Counted from the first letter of the stretch, positions 15,940-22,990 are shown. The stretch is 33,007 bases of DNA from Candidatus Levybacteria bacterium RIFCSPLOWO2_12_FULL_39_17 (GCA_001782675.1 MFPJ01000004.1:1-33007), one strand, 5' to 3'. Numbers and translations are program-made. Notes: generated from the sequence alone by a model not told the origin.

Positions 15940-16827
15940 GTTCAAGTTTTTGATTGCATCGATTATGTTGTTTGTAGCCTGGAATCTATCGGGGCTGTTT
16001 AACACAACAATTATATAAAGTTTCCCTTCTTGAATAAGAGATGAAACCAAAACGCCACCGGCTTCCTCCGTAAAACCTGTTTTTACACCGACAACTCCAT
16101 CCCTGCTTAAAAGTTCGTTTAAATTAACAAGTTTATGCTCAATTTTTTTACTCACATCATAGACGGTTGCTGTTTTTGTTGAAACTATTTGTGCAAAATA
16201 TTTATTCTTTAAAGAATACGCTGCGAGTCTTGCCAAGTCATAAGCAGTCGTATAATTATCATCAGAATAACCTGACTGATCAATAAATTTAGTATTCTTG
16301 AGCTTTAGTTCCATTGCTTTTTCATTCATCCTCTCGATAAATTCATCAGGACCCGCAGGGTAATTTTGGGAAAGAACAAAGGCCGCGTCATTTCCCGATG
16401 GAAGCATTAATCCATAAAGAAGATTTTTTACAGTTATCACTTCGCCATCCTCAAGTCCCATTTTTGACCCTTTTACATCCTTAATATTGCTCACAATAAG
16501 AGCCTCATCTTGAGGATACTCATCTAAAACAACCAATGCTGTCATAATTTTTACGGCAGATGCCGGGGAGAAACGCAAGTCTTCATTTTTGCCTGCAATC
16601 CTTGAGCGCGTCCGGGGATCATAAATAATAAAAGATTTTGAATTTACATGTAAGTCTTCAATATTCTTATCAAAAAAAGCAAGCGAAATCGGTTTTGACT
16701 CGCCTCCAATAGGCAAGACTCTATTTTCCCATGTTATTAAAAGTAAATAGATCAAAAAAGACAATATGAGAAGATTCAGGAGACCAAAAGAAAGTATTAA
16801 GTGAGATCGATTAAATTGAACCCGCAT
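15925..16827 (-). CDS. D-alanyl-D-alanine carboxypeptidase (peptidase S11)
   Basis: A 300-residue penicillin-binding-type carboxypeptidase counted from the ATG at 16827. An N-terminal helix (about residues 10-33) anchors it in the membrane. The active-site triad of motifs is complete: S90-AV-K93, S144-G-N146, and K249-T-G251. It trims the terminal D-Ala of peptidoglycan stem peptides outside the membrane. The protein stops soon after the catalytic domain and lacks the C-terminal beta-rich domain of DacA/PBP5. The frame is open further upstream to 16908, but that extension overlaps the aspartyl-tRNA synthetase gene; the chosen start lies 13 nt after that gene's stop. It ends in TGA, evidence that TGA is a stop here. 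Confidence 0.9.
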   Translation of the reverse strand: MRVQFNRSHLILSFGLLNLLILSFLIYLLLITWENRVLPIGGESKPISLAFFDKNIEDLHVNSKSFIIYDPRTRSRIAGKNEDLRFSPASAVKIMTALVVLDEYPQDEALIVSNIKDVKGSKMGLEDGEVITVKNLLYGLMLPSGNDAAFVLSQNYPAGPDEFIERMNEKAMELKLKNTKFIDQSGYSDDNYTTAYDLARLAAYSLKNKYFAQIVSTKTATVYDVSKKIEHKLVNLNELLSRDGVVGVKTGFTEEAGGVLVSSLIQEGKLYIIVVLNSPDRFQATNNIIDAIKNLNLISY

Positions 16828-16840
16828 TTGAGCCGACAAA

Positions 16841-18202
16841 TTATTTTTTAGAAAATCGTTCGTCAATCCTTTCCATATCTCTTGGAAAAAGACTGGCTTC
16901 CCGGACATTTTTAAGGCCTAATGTCTTCATGGTAATCCTCTCCATCCCAAATGAAAATCCTCCCTCGGGAGGCATCCCGTAGGCAAACGCCTGAAGATAC
17001 ATTTCAAAATCCTTAGGATTCAAACCCCTTTTCTTAAGACTGCTGACTAACTCCTTGTAATCGTGTATTCTTTGACTGCCGCTTAAAATCTCAATCCCCC
17101 TAAATAGCAAATCATAGCTCAGGCTGTATTCCGGATTTTTAGGATCGGGCATAGTATAGAAAGGTTTTGCTGTTGTGGGAAAGTGAGTAATAGTGACAAA
17201 GTCGCTTTTATGTTTTTTTCTAGCCCACTCGCAAATTTCAACTTCATCCTGAGGAGCAAGATCCTTTTCTCTCCTAAAGTCTCTTCCATATTCCTTATAA
17301 ATTATTTCCTGTGCCTCTCTTACGGTAAGTCTTGGTATCTTACCATACGCAATACTTTCCATTTTGAAATCTTTTAAGATGCCGCCGCAAGCTTCTTCCA
17401 CGTGTCTTAACATTGTCACCGCAACTTCCTCAAGTAAATCCAACAGATCATTAAAATCAACAAACCCAATCTCGCAATCCATTTGGGTTGTTTCGGATAG
17501 ATGTCGGGTTGTTACCGAAGGTTCGGCTCTGTATGCGTGAGCAATAGTCCAAACCCTTTCAAATACCGTAACCAACATTTGTTTGTACAACTGTGGGCTT
17601 TGCGCCAAAAATGCCTTGTGATCGTAGTATTTCATCTCAAAAAGCCCTGCCCCTCCTTCTGTAGCGCTGGCAACTATAGTAGGAACAACAATTTCCGTAC
17701 AGCCTATTTTTTTGCTTGCAATTCTGAATCCTTCAACTATTGCTTCTTGAACTTTAAAAATTTGTGCAATTTTTCTATGACGGAGCGTCAGTGCGCGGTA
17801 ATCAAGAAGTGTAGGCAATTCAAGATTTAACTCCTCTGCTCCCATATCAAAAGGAAGGGATTCTGCCTTTGACAAAATAGTGATTGAGTTAATTTCAATT
17901 TCTACATTTCCCGTTTCTAAATCTCTGTTAATGGTATTCTCCGGCCTATTTTTTACAACCCCTACTGCTTCAACAACAAACTCGGGCCTGATTTCTTGCG
18001 CTAATTTATAGCTGTTCTCTGATGCTTTTGGATTTATAACTAATTGTACAAGTCCCGAACGATCCCTAAGGTCAAAAAAGATGAGTTTTCCGTGATCTCT
18101 CCTTGTTTTAATCCAGCCGGCAACCTTCACTTGCTTCCCAATAAGATCATTACTGTCCAGCACCAAGCTTCTTTTCAGTTGTGGTGAACCTAGTTGAACC
18201 AT
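16841..18202 (-). CDS. aspS: Aspartyl-tRNA synthetase, archaeal-type (probably non-discriminating)
   Basis: A 453-residue class IIb synthetase. The OB-fold anticodon domain (first about 110 residues, with KVAGWIKTRRDHGKLIFFDLRD) is followed by a catalytic domain with FLAQSPQLYKQ, motif 2 (RAEPSVTTRHLSE) and motif 3 (FGMERITMKTLGL). It lacks the large GAD insertion of typical bacterial AspRS and follows the archaeal/eukaryal layout. Such enzymes often charge both tRNA-Asp and tRNA-Asn, the latter needing GatCAB to finish. The ATG at 18202 is set by a promoter just 7 nt upstream; an in-frame TTG at 18238 is inside the -35 box. Confidence 0.88.
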   Translation of the reverse strand: MVQLGSPQLKRSLVLDSNDLIGKQVKVAGWIKTRRDHGKLIFFDLRDRSGLVQLVINPKASENSYKLAQEIRPEFVVEAVGVVKNRPENTINRDLETGNVEIEINSITILSKAESLPFDMGAEELNLELPTLLDYRALTLRHRKIAQIFKVQEAIVEGFRIASKKIGCTEIVVPTIVASATEGGAGLFEMKYYDHKAFLAQSPQLYKQMLVTVFERVWTIAHAYRAEPSVTTRHLSETTQMDCEIGFVDFNDLLDLLEEVAVTMLRHVEEACGGILKDFKMESIAYGKIPRLTVREAQEIIYKEYGRDFRREKDLAPQDEVEICEWARKKHKSDFVTITHFPTTAKPFYTMPDPKNPEYSLSYDLLFRGIEILSGSQRIHDYKELVSSLKKRGLNPKDFEMYLQAFAYGMPPEGGFSFGMERITMKTLGLKNVREASLFPRDMERIDERFSKK

Positions 18203-18209
18203 AGAGTAT

Positions 18210-18238
18210 ATTTTACCTTTAATTGCTTCCCTTGACAA
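18210..18238 (-). promoter_or_regulatory. Promoter giving a leaderless aspS mRNA
   Basis: On the minus strand: TTGTCA (18233-18238), ideal 17-bp spacer, TAAAAT (18210-18215), then 7 nt to the ATG at 18202. Its -35 box overlaps that of the divergent promoter on the plus strand by five bases. Confidence 0.75.
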
Positions 18239-18260
18239 GCACTTCCCTTTTTGCTAAGAT
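18232..18260 (+). promoter_or_regulatory. Promoter of the structured leader and orphan gene
   Basis: A perfect TTGACA (18232-18237), ideal 17-bp spacer, TAAGAT (18255-18260). Expected start near 18267. The near-palindrome CTTGACAAG provides the -35 box for this promoter and for aspS in the other direction, so the two cannot easily be occupied at once. Confidence 0.7.
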
Positions 18261-18266
18261 TCAAAC

Positions 18267-18381
18267 ATAAGCATGAAAGTTTCTCGTCGTTTTATTAAGA
18301 ACAATATCCTCGTCTTTTAGACGCGGGGGGTTGTTTGGTGATAGAAACTTAAACTTCCCTGCAAAAAAGCGGGGATTTTTT
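18267..18381 (+). ncRNA. Structured leader RNA, possible riboswitch or attenuator, class unknown
   Basis: About 115 nt from the predicted start to the end of a terminator. AAGTTTCT (18277-18284) pairs perfectly with AGAAACTT (18343-18350), closing a 58-nt domain. Inside it, CGTC-TTTTA-GACG (18311-18323) is extended by CCT/GGG and ACAA/TTGT pairs to about 18301-18334. An intrinsic terminator follows at once. A 15-codon reading frame (ATG 18273 to TAG) lies in the first half and could be a leader peptide. I do not recognise a known riboswitch family, nor the GGAA/AGCAG motifs of SRP RNA. It could also be a free small RNA. Confidence 0.45.
18357..18381 (+). terminator. Intrinsic terminator placed directly before a start codon
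   Basis: Stem CCCTGC (18357-18362) / GCGGGG (18369-18374) with an A6 loop, then A and six T (18376-18381). The ATG of the next gene starts at the next base. GGGG of the 3' arm is also the only Shine-Dalgarno candidate for that gene, so the hairpin could control both transcription and translation. Confidence 0.65.
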
Positions 18382-18732
18382 ATGGAAACAGAACAAGAAA
18401 TAGATAGAAAAACAAGAAGAGAAAAAAGAATTCGAATGAGAGAGTTGAAGTCGGTATTGGGACCTGCAGAACGGTTCCAAATGTTTAGCTTCGAAGAGGC
18501 TTTATCTTCATATTTGCAAACTCTTGAGAGCAAAGGCGCTCCCGAAGAGGACATAAAAAAAATATATTTACAAAATGCAGTTAGATTTTCAAATAGTCCT
18601 TTCGAAGGAAGGATGGAACAAATAGGGTCGTTACAGAATATCGTACGAGACATAAAATTAAGCAATAATGGCACTAATGGCCATAGAGAAAGCGAGGTAT
18701 TTTTAAAACCCAATAACGAACACCCACTTTAA
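18382..18732 (+). CDS. Small charged protein of unknown function
   Basis: A 116-residue soluble protein I do not recognise. The first third is strongly charged and helical (EIDRKTRREKRIRMRELK), the middle FSFEEALSSYLQTLESKGAPEEDIKKIYLQNAVRF looks like two helices joined by a turn, and the tail is polar and probably disordered. No membrane segment and no cysteine. The frame is open upstream to a TTG at 18331, but that region forms the leader structure, so ATG 18382 is preferred. Its expression seems to depend on the leader and terminator just upstream. The stop codon overlaps the recJ stop on the other strand by two bases. Confidence 0.6.
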   Translation: METEQEIDRKTRREKRIRMRELKSVLGPAERFQMFSFEEALSSYLQTLESKGAPEEDIKKIYLQNAVRFSNSPFEGRMEQIGSLQNIVRDIKLSNNGTNGHRESEVFLKPNNEHPL

Positions 18733-20405
18733 TTATTTTTAAAATCTCTGATTTTTAATTGTATTTTTTCTCTTCCATTCCACTCATCCTTTTCTATTGA
18801 ATAAACAATATCTATTTTGTCGCCGATGCGGAATTTAAAATCTGTTTCTCCTGCGCCAAAAGCAATTGCATCAAAAACTTCCGAACCTTCTTGCGATAGA
18901 CTGAATTTTACATGTTTGCCATCACCAACAAATCTCATATTTTCTATAATGACTTTCCTGCTGACAAACAAAGGCTGAGGATTTCCCATCCCAAAGGGAG
19001 CAAGTTTTTGAATTTCCTGATAAAGATCTTGAGAAATAATGGAAAAATCTATTTCGGTATCTATCTTTAGAGTTTTTTCAAGAATTTTGTCTGAAATAAC
19101 CCTTCCGGCATGTTGAATCAGTGCTGTTTTGAATTCCTCGATTTTGCCCGTTTCAATCGTGAAACCCGCCGCCATTGGATGACCCCCGGCATCAACCAAT
19201 AAATGCTTAAATCCTCTTAAAAAAGCAATCATATTAAAACCCGCAATCGACCTTGCCGAACCTTTTGAATAAATTTCGCCTTCTGAAACAACTACTGCCG
19301 GTCGGTAATAAGTCTCAACCAAGCGGGAAGCGATTAAGCCGATCACCCCCTGATTATAATTTTTGTTATGAATGAATATGAATTTCTGATTAGAACCTGC
19401 CTGTTTCAAAAGTAAATCCGCATGAATAGTTGATTCCTCGGTCACGAGACGCCTGTTTTTATTCGTCTCGTCAAGTGAATCGGCCAAACTTTCGGCGCGG
19501 TTTTTATCCTTTGTGCAAATTAATCGTAAACTATCCAGAGCGTGACTGATACGGCCTGTTGCGTTAAGTCTTGGTGAAATAATATGGCCGATTTCATAAA
19601 CTCCAATTTCTTCCTTTTTAATTTTTGCTCTTTCAAATAAAGCAAGCAAGCCCGGCCTTTTTGTTTTTCTTAAAGCATCTATTCCGAATTTAACAATTGC
19701 TCTGCTTGGACCAATTAATGGAACTAAATCGGCAACTGTCGCCAAAGCAGCCAACTCTAAATGAGCATCAATACTTTTGACTTTTGAATTGTAATTTTGA
19801 ATTTTGAATTTTGAATTTTGAATTTCTTGCGCAAGCAAATATGCTACTCCCGCTCCGCATAGTTTCGTTGTGTGGATTATTGCAAATGCATCTGGATCTT
19901 TATCCGAACAAACATGATGGTCCGTTATTACAACATCTATTCCATTTTTGTTCGCGAATTCAACTGCCTCATTGGCAACGATTCCATTATCTACCGTGAT
20001 TATTAATTTGACATTTGAAATTTGAGATTTGATATTTGAAATTCCTTTAGACGAAAGGCCATACCCCTCATTCACCCTGTGAGGAACATAAGGGATCACA
20101 TTTTTATAAGACTTATAAATAGTTTCCCAGAGAATTGCCGTGCCGCTTATCCCATCCACATCATAATCACCATATATTATTATTTTTTCATTCTTCTCAA
20201 TTGCTTTTTCAATTCGAAAAATCGCTTTTTTAACTTGTTCCTGATCGATTCCGACATTCTCAAGCGTTACTTCCTCAAGCTTTGGATCTAAAAATTCCTC
20301 CATCTCTTTTTTTGTTCGAACACCGCGATTTTCAAGCAGAATTCGAATTATATCTTCACGGGATTTTTGATTTTTGATTTTATTTACGGTTTTCCACTTT
20401 TTCAT
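18729..20405 (-). CDS. recJ: Single-stranded-DNA-specific exonuclease RecJ
   Basis: A 558-residue 5'-3' exonuclease of the DHH superfamily acting in recombination and repair. Motifs: YGDYDVDG (78-85), VDN (138-140), the DHH triplet in TDHH (161-164), VADLVPL after residue 225, the DHHA1 motif GGHPMAAGF, and a C-terminal OB-fold with VKFSLSQEGSE. Two loops are encoded by low-complexity DNA repeats: residues about 121-133 (GISNIKSQISNVK) and 195-211 (IQNSKFKIQNYNSKVKS). Both fall between conserved blocks, so the enzyme should still fold. The start ATG follows TATAAC directly, so the promoter arrangement is unclear. Confidence 0.92.
   Translation of the reverse strand: MKKWKTVNKIKNQKSREDIIRILLENRGVRTKKEMEEFLDPKLEEVTLENVGIDQEQVKKAIFRIEKAIEKNEKIIIYGDYDVDGISGTAILWETIYKSYKNVIPYVPHRVNEGYGLSSKGISNIKSQISNVKLIITVDNGIVANEAVEFANKNGIDVVITDHHVCSDKDPDAFAIIHTTKLCGAGVAYLLAQEIQNSKFKIQNYNSKVKSIDAHLELAALATVADLVPLIGPSRAIVKFGIDALRKTKRPGLLALFERAKIKKEEIGVYEIGHIISPRLNATGRISHALDSLRLICTKDKNRAESLADSLDETNKNRRLVTEESTIHADLLLKQAGSNQKFIFIHNKNYNQGVIGLIASRLVETYYRPAVVVSEGEIYSKGSARSIAGFNMIAFLRGFKHLLVDAGGHPMAAGFTIETGKIEEFKTALIQHAGRVISDKILEKTLKIDTEIDFSIISQDLYQEIQKLAPFGMGNPQPLFVSRKVIIENMRFVGDGKHVKFSLSQEGSEVFDAIAFGAGETDFKFRIGDKIDIVYSIEKDEWNGREKIQLKIRDFKNN
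19775..19825. repeat. TTTTGAA low-complexity repeat inside recJ
   Basis: Tandem copies of an 8-bp TTTTGAAT-like unit (minus strand ATTCAAAA). Translated in the recJ frame it gives the IQNSKFKIQN type of peptide. It lies between the conserved CGAGVAYLL and ADLVPL blocks. Confidence 0.75.
20008..20044. repeat. Second TTTGAAA-type repeat inside recJ
   Basis: Degenerate tandem TTTGA(A/G/T)AT units, encoding GISNIKSQISNVK just before the conserved LIITVDNG. Compared with E. coli RecJ the loop is only about two residues longer, so the repeat appears to have replaced sequence rather than enlarged the protein. Confidence 0.6.
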
Positions 20406-20436
20406 GTTATACTCGTTTCAAGTTTAAAGTTTAAAA

Positions 20437-20472
20437 TGCCTGCCCGACAATGCTAGTCATTGCAGGCGGGCA
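20437..20472. repeat. GC-rich hairpin repeat between recJ and the CCA-enzyme gene
   Basis: Left arm TGCCTGCCCGACAATG (20437-20452), 5-nt CTAGT loop, right arm CATTGCAGGCGGGCA (20458-20472). The arms pair with one bulge and a few mismatches. The GCCTGCC core is shared with the palindrome inside the yqeY-like gene (22634-22647). It lies upstream of the -10 boxes of both divergent genes. Confidence 0.6.
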
Positions 20473-20496
20473 AAATTCAAAATTATGGTTTAGAAT

Positions 20497-20502
20497 TATA
20501 AT
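20497..20502 (+). promoter_or_regulatory. -10 box of the leaderless CCA-enzyme gene
   Basis: TATAAT ending 5 nt before the ATG at 20508. The -35 candidate TTCAAA is only 15 bp away and weak. Confidence 0.5.
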
Positions 20503-20507
20503 AGCAT

Positions 20508-21881
20508 ATGGAAAAAGCAGGTCCAAAGGCAATTATTTTGATTTATAAAAAGTTAAAAGGCGCCGGCTTTGAGGTTTATTTTGTAGGCGGGTGCGTGAGA
20601 GATTTTTTAATGGAACAACCTATCAAGGATTGGGATTTAACAACAAATGCCACGCCTCCACAAATTCAAAAAATCTTTCCCTATTCTTTTTATGATAATA
20701 GGTTTGGAACTGTTGGGGTGCCATTTGAAAAAGGAAAAGGTGAGGAAGATGTTTTTGAAAAAAACTTTGTCGAAATTACAACTTATAGACGAGAAAGTGG
20801 ATATGAAAATCTAAGGCATCCGGGGAAAATCGAATGGGGGAAAACTATTGAGGAAGACTTATCGCGTCGGGATTTTACAATAAATGCAATAGCCCTTGGA
20901 CTTGCTCAAGAGATCATCGACCCCTTTGGGGGTAGAGAGGACATTAAAAATAAAGTAGTTCAGACCGTGGGCAATCCTGAGGAGAGATTTAACGAAGATG
21001 CTCTTCGATTATTAAGAGCTATTAGATTTGCAAACCAGTTGAAATTTAAGATTGAAGAAAAAACCTGGAAAGCAATAGTCAAAAATGCGCTCCACATAAC
21101 AAAAATTTCAGCGGAAAGAGTAAGGGCTGAGCTCTTGAAAATTCTTTCAACAGATCAAGCTTATGAAGGAATTTTGCTTTTAGATCAGGCGGGAATGCTG
21201 GGTATGATAATTCCTGAGCTATCCGAAGGCAAAGGAGTTTCCCAGGTAAGACCCGGAAGACATCATAAAACCGATGTTTTTACTCATAATATTCTGTCTC
21301 TAAAACATACTCCATCTCCCGATCCAATTATAAAGCTTGCGACACTGCTGCACGATGTGGGCAAACCCCGAGTGGCCGGAAAAGACAAGGAAGGACATGT
21401 TATTTTTTACAATCATGAAGTCAAAGGCGCTCAAATGGCTCGGGAAATTGCGCAAAGGTTAAGATTTTCCAACAAACAAAAAGATAAAATCGTGAATTTA
21501 ATAAGATGGCATATGTTTACTGTTGATGAACATATCACGGATAGCGCGGTAAGAAGATTTATTAGACGAGTAGGTGTTGAAAATGTGGCCGATATGATGG
21601 ATTTGAGAATTGGAGATAGGCTTGGAGGAGGAACACAGACTGCTGAAAGCTGGCGACTTAAAAAGTTTAAAGAAAGAGTCGCGTCAGAACTTAATCCTCC
21701 ATTTACAATCAACGATATGGCGGTTGACGGAAATGATGTGATGAGGGAATTTAAGATTGGACCGGGCCCGAAAGTGGGCGAGCTTTTAAAAAAGCTTTTT
21801 GAGGAAGTTGACGAAGATTTATCGAAAAATACTCGTGAATACCTCCTCAAAAGAATCCACGAGATTTCACGAAAAAAATAA
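20508..21881 (+). CDS. CCA tRNA nucleotidyltransferase / poly(A) polymerase family, with HD domain
   Basis: A 457-residue class II nucleotidyltransferase. GGCVRD (27-32) and DWDLTTNA (41-48) form the catalytic head with the metal-binding Asp pair. RRDFTINA and EDALRLLRAIRFA belong to the neck and base-recognition parts. An HD phosphohydrolase domain follows (LLHDVGKPR, then FYNHEVKGA and RWHM). It adds or repairs the 3' CCA of tRNAs; the HD domain may remove 2',3'-cyclic phosphates. Length and domain order match PcnB/Cca proteins of bacteria, and poly(A) activity cannot be excluded. It has its own promoter, divergent from recJ. Confidence 0.92.
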   Translation: MEKAGPKAIILIYKKLKGAGFEVYFVGGCVRDFLMEQPIKDWDLTTNATPPQIQKIFPYSFYDNRFGTVGVPFEKGKGEEDVFEKNFVEITTYRRESGYENLRHPGKIEWGKTIEEDLSRRDFTINAIALGLAQEIIDPFGGREDIKNKVVQTVGNPEERFNEDALRLLRAIRFANQLKFKIEEKTWKAIVKNALHITKISAERVRAELLKILSTDQAYEGILLLDQAGMLGMIIPELSEGKGVSQVRPGRHHKTDVFTHNILSLKHTPSPDPIIKLATLLHDVGKPRVAGKDKEGHVIFYNHEVKGAQMAREIAQRLRFSNKQKDKIVNLIRWHMFTVDEHITDSAVRRFIRRVGVENVADMMDLRIGDRLGGGTQTAESWRLKKFKERVASELNPPFTINDMAVDGNDVMREFKIGPGPKVGELLKKLFEEVDEDLSKNTREYLLKRIHEISRKK

Positions 21882-21941
21882 TTAAATATCCCTTAAGTCT
21901 TATTGATTTTATTTGGACAAACAGTAATAATAAAATCGTAT

Positions 21942-21963
21942 CGTTGACTAGACAACTAGATAA
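21942..21963 (+). promoter_or_regulatory. Trp-operator-like element before the TrpR-family gene
   Basis: Core CTAG-ACAA-CTAG at 21948-21959, embedded in CGTTGA...AGATAA. CTAG half-sites with 4 bp between them have the same spacing as in the E. coli trp operator (CTAG-TTAA-CTAG). It ends 5 nt before the TrpR-like start codon and overlaps a possible -10 box (GATAAT, 21959-21964), the place for autorepression. A TAAAAT at 21931-21936 is an alternative -10. Confidence 0.55.
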
Positions 21964-21968
21964 TTGAA

Positions 21969-22379
21969 ATGAGAAGGTATAAACGATTAGATAAAAGGGA
22001 TATATTAGAAGCGCTTAATGAGTTGAGAAATGCTTTTCTTGCTGCTAAGGATGGTAACGAGGTTGACAAAATAATGGATGGACTTTTAACTCATGACGAG
22101 AAGCTAAGAATAGGAAGAAGAATATTAATAGCAGGATGGTTAACCTCGGGTTTTGGAATAGAAGAAATAGTTAGGCAATTGAAAGTAGGCAAAAACACAG
22201 TCATGCATGTTTCAAGGAGATTAGAAAAGTATAAAGAATGCTTTGATTTAATTGCGAAGCGTCAAAAAATTGTAGAAAAGGAATATCAAAATAAAAAATA
22301 TAGATTGGTTGGAGGTTCGCAATTAGTTTTTAAACGAAAAGAATATACCGGTTTTAAAAGAAAAGACGTTAAGAAATAG
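21969..22379 (+). CDS. TrpR-family transcriptional regulator (YerC/YecD-like)
   Basis: A 136-residue DNA-binding protein. The TrpR fold covers about residues 12-90: LLTHDEKLRIGRRILIAGWL (39-58) matches the [20 protein letters not shown] helix pair of E. coli TrpR. The helix-turn-helix follows in FGIEEIVRQLKVGKNTVMHVSRRL (62-85). The last 40 residues are a Lys/Arg-rich tail not found in TrpR and may add DNA contacts. No tryptophan biosynthesis gene is in view, and ligand residues cannot be assigned. Operator-like elements lie immediately before and after the gene, which suggests it regulates itself. Confidence 0.85.
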   Translation: MRRYKRLDKRDILEALNELRNAFLAAKDGNEVDKIMDGLLTHDEKLRIGRRILIAGWLTSGFGIEEIVRQLKVGKNTVMHVSRRLEKYKECFDLIAKRQKIVEKEYQNKKYRLVGGSQLVFKRKEYTGFKRKDVKK

Positions 22380-22397
22380 TCCTTTTAGATCCGTATC

Positions 22398-22419
22398 GTC
22401 GTCTAGTCGACTAGACGAC
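22398..22419. promoter_or_regulatory. Perfect 22-bp palindrome, trp-operator-like, after the TrpR-family gene
   Basis: GTCGTCTAGTC followed immediately by its exact reverse complement, with core CTAG-TCGA-CTAG (22403-22414). The flanking CGTATCGT (22393-22400) and the following GATAAATT also match the element before the gene. As RNA it would be a stem without a loop and no U-run follows, so a DNA operator is more likely than a terminator. The 132 nt between the TrpR-like and YqeY-like genes hold nothing else except the -10 box at 22500. Confidence 0.6.
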
Positions 22420-22499
22420 TGATAAATTATGCAATAGATAAACTTTTATCCTACGCTGTACCCTACAACAATAGCCAACTGATTACCTAACATTTATTG

Positions 22500-22505
22500 T
22501 ATAAT
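22500..22505 (+). promoter_or_regulatory. -10 box of the leaderless yqeY-like gene
   Basis: TATAAT 6 nt before the ATG at 22512. An in-frame TTG at 22497 lies partly inside this box and is rejected as start. No good -35 box. Confidence 0.55.
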
Positions 22506-22511
22506 GTCTAT

Positions 22512-22985
22512 ATGCTTAAAGATAAGATTCAGGGGGATTTGCAAAAGGCGATGATCGCAAAAGACGAGCTTAGGCTCTCTACTTTGAGGATGCTTAAATC
22601 AGGAATTCAATATTTTGAAATTGCAAAAAGCCTGCCTGCCGGCAGGCGGGGCGGGGCGGGATATGAGGCGACAGATGAGGATGTAATTGAAGTAATTGGG
22701 CGGGAAATCAAAAAGAGAAAAGAATCAATCGAACTTTATAAAAAAGGCGGGCGGGAAGAGCTTGCTCAAAATGAACAAAAAGAAATTGAGATACTTCAAA
22801 ATTATTTACCCGAACAAATTTCCGAGGAAGAGGTTCGGAAATTAATTAAAGAAACAATCAGCCAAACAGGCGCATCAACAATCGCGGATATAGGAAAGGT
22901 TATGGGAACACTCATGCCAAAAGTTAAAGGAAAAGCAGATTCAACTTTGGTAAGCAACCTTGTCCGAACTGCATTATCTTCATAG
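22512..22985 (+). CDS. GatB/YqeY-domain protein
   Basis: A 157-residue protein of the YqeY family, which shares the tail domain of the amidotransferase subunit GatB. LRLSTLRMLKSGIQYFEI, the REIKKRKESIELYKKGGREELAQNEQKEIEIL segment and the C-terminal DIGKVMGTLMPKVKGKAD are all standard. Family members are near 148 residues; the excess is explained by residues 41-50 (LPAGRRGGAG), which are encoded by a GC-rich palindromic repeat inserted in frame between two helices. The family is thought to act on tRNA or tRNA-dependent amidation, but its function is not firmly known. The start fits both the promoter and the family N-terminus. Confidence 0.88.
   Translation: MLKDKIQGDLQKAMIAKDELRLSTLRMLKSGIQYFEIAKSLPAGRRGGAGYEATDEDVIEVIGREIKKRKESIELYKKGGREELAQNEQKEIEILQNYLPEQISEEEVRKLIKETISQTGASTIADIGKVMGTLMPKVKGKADSTLVSNLVRTALSS
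22634..22647. repeat. In-frame GC-rich palindromic repeat in the yqeY-like gene
   Basis: A perfect 14-bp palindrome GCCTGCC-GGCAGGC, flanked by CCT on the left and three GGGGC-type repeats on the right (to about 22660). It encodes LPAGRRGGAG. The region is almost pure G+C in an AT-rich gene. Confidence 0.75.
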
Positions 22986-22990
22986 ATTTT

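Noticed and set aside
18273-18320. 15-codon reading frame in the leader as a real gene
   Set aside because: Too short and without a run of one amino acid codon that would mark classical attenuation. Kept only as a possible leader peptide.
22398-22419. The 22-bp palindrome as an intrinsic terminator of the TrpR-like gene
   Set aside because: It has no loop and is not followed by a T-run. Its CTAG core and similarity to the upstream element favour an operator.
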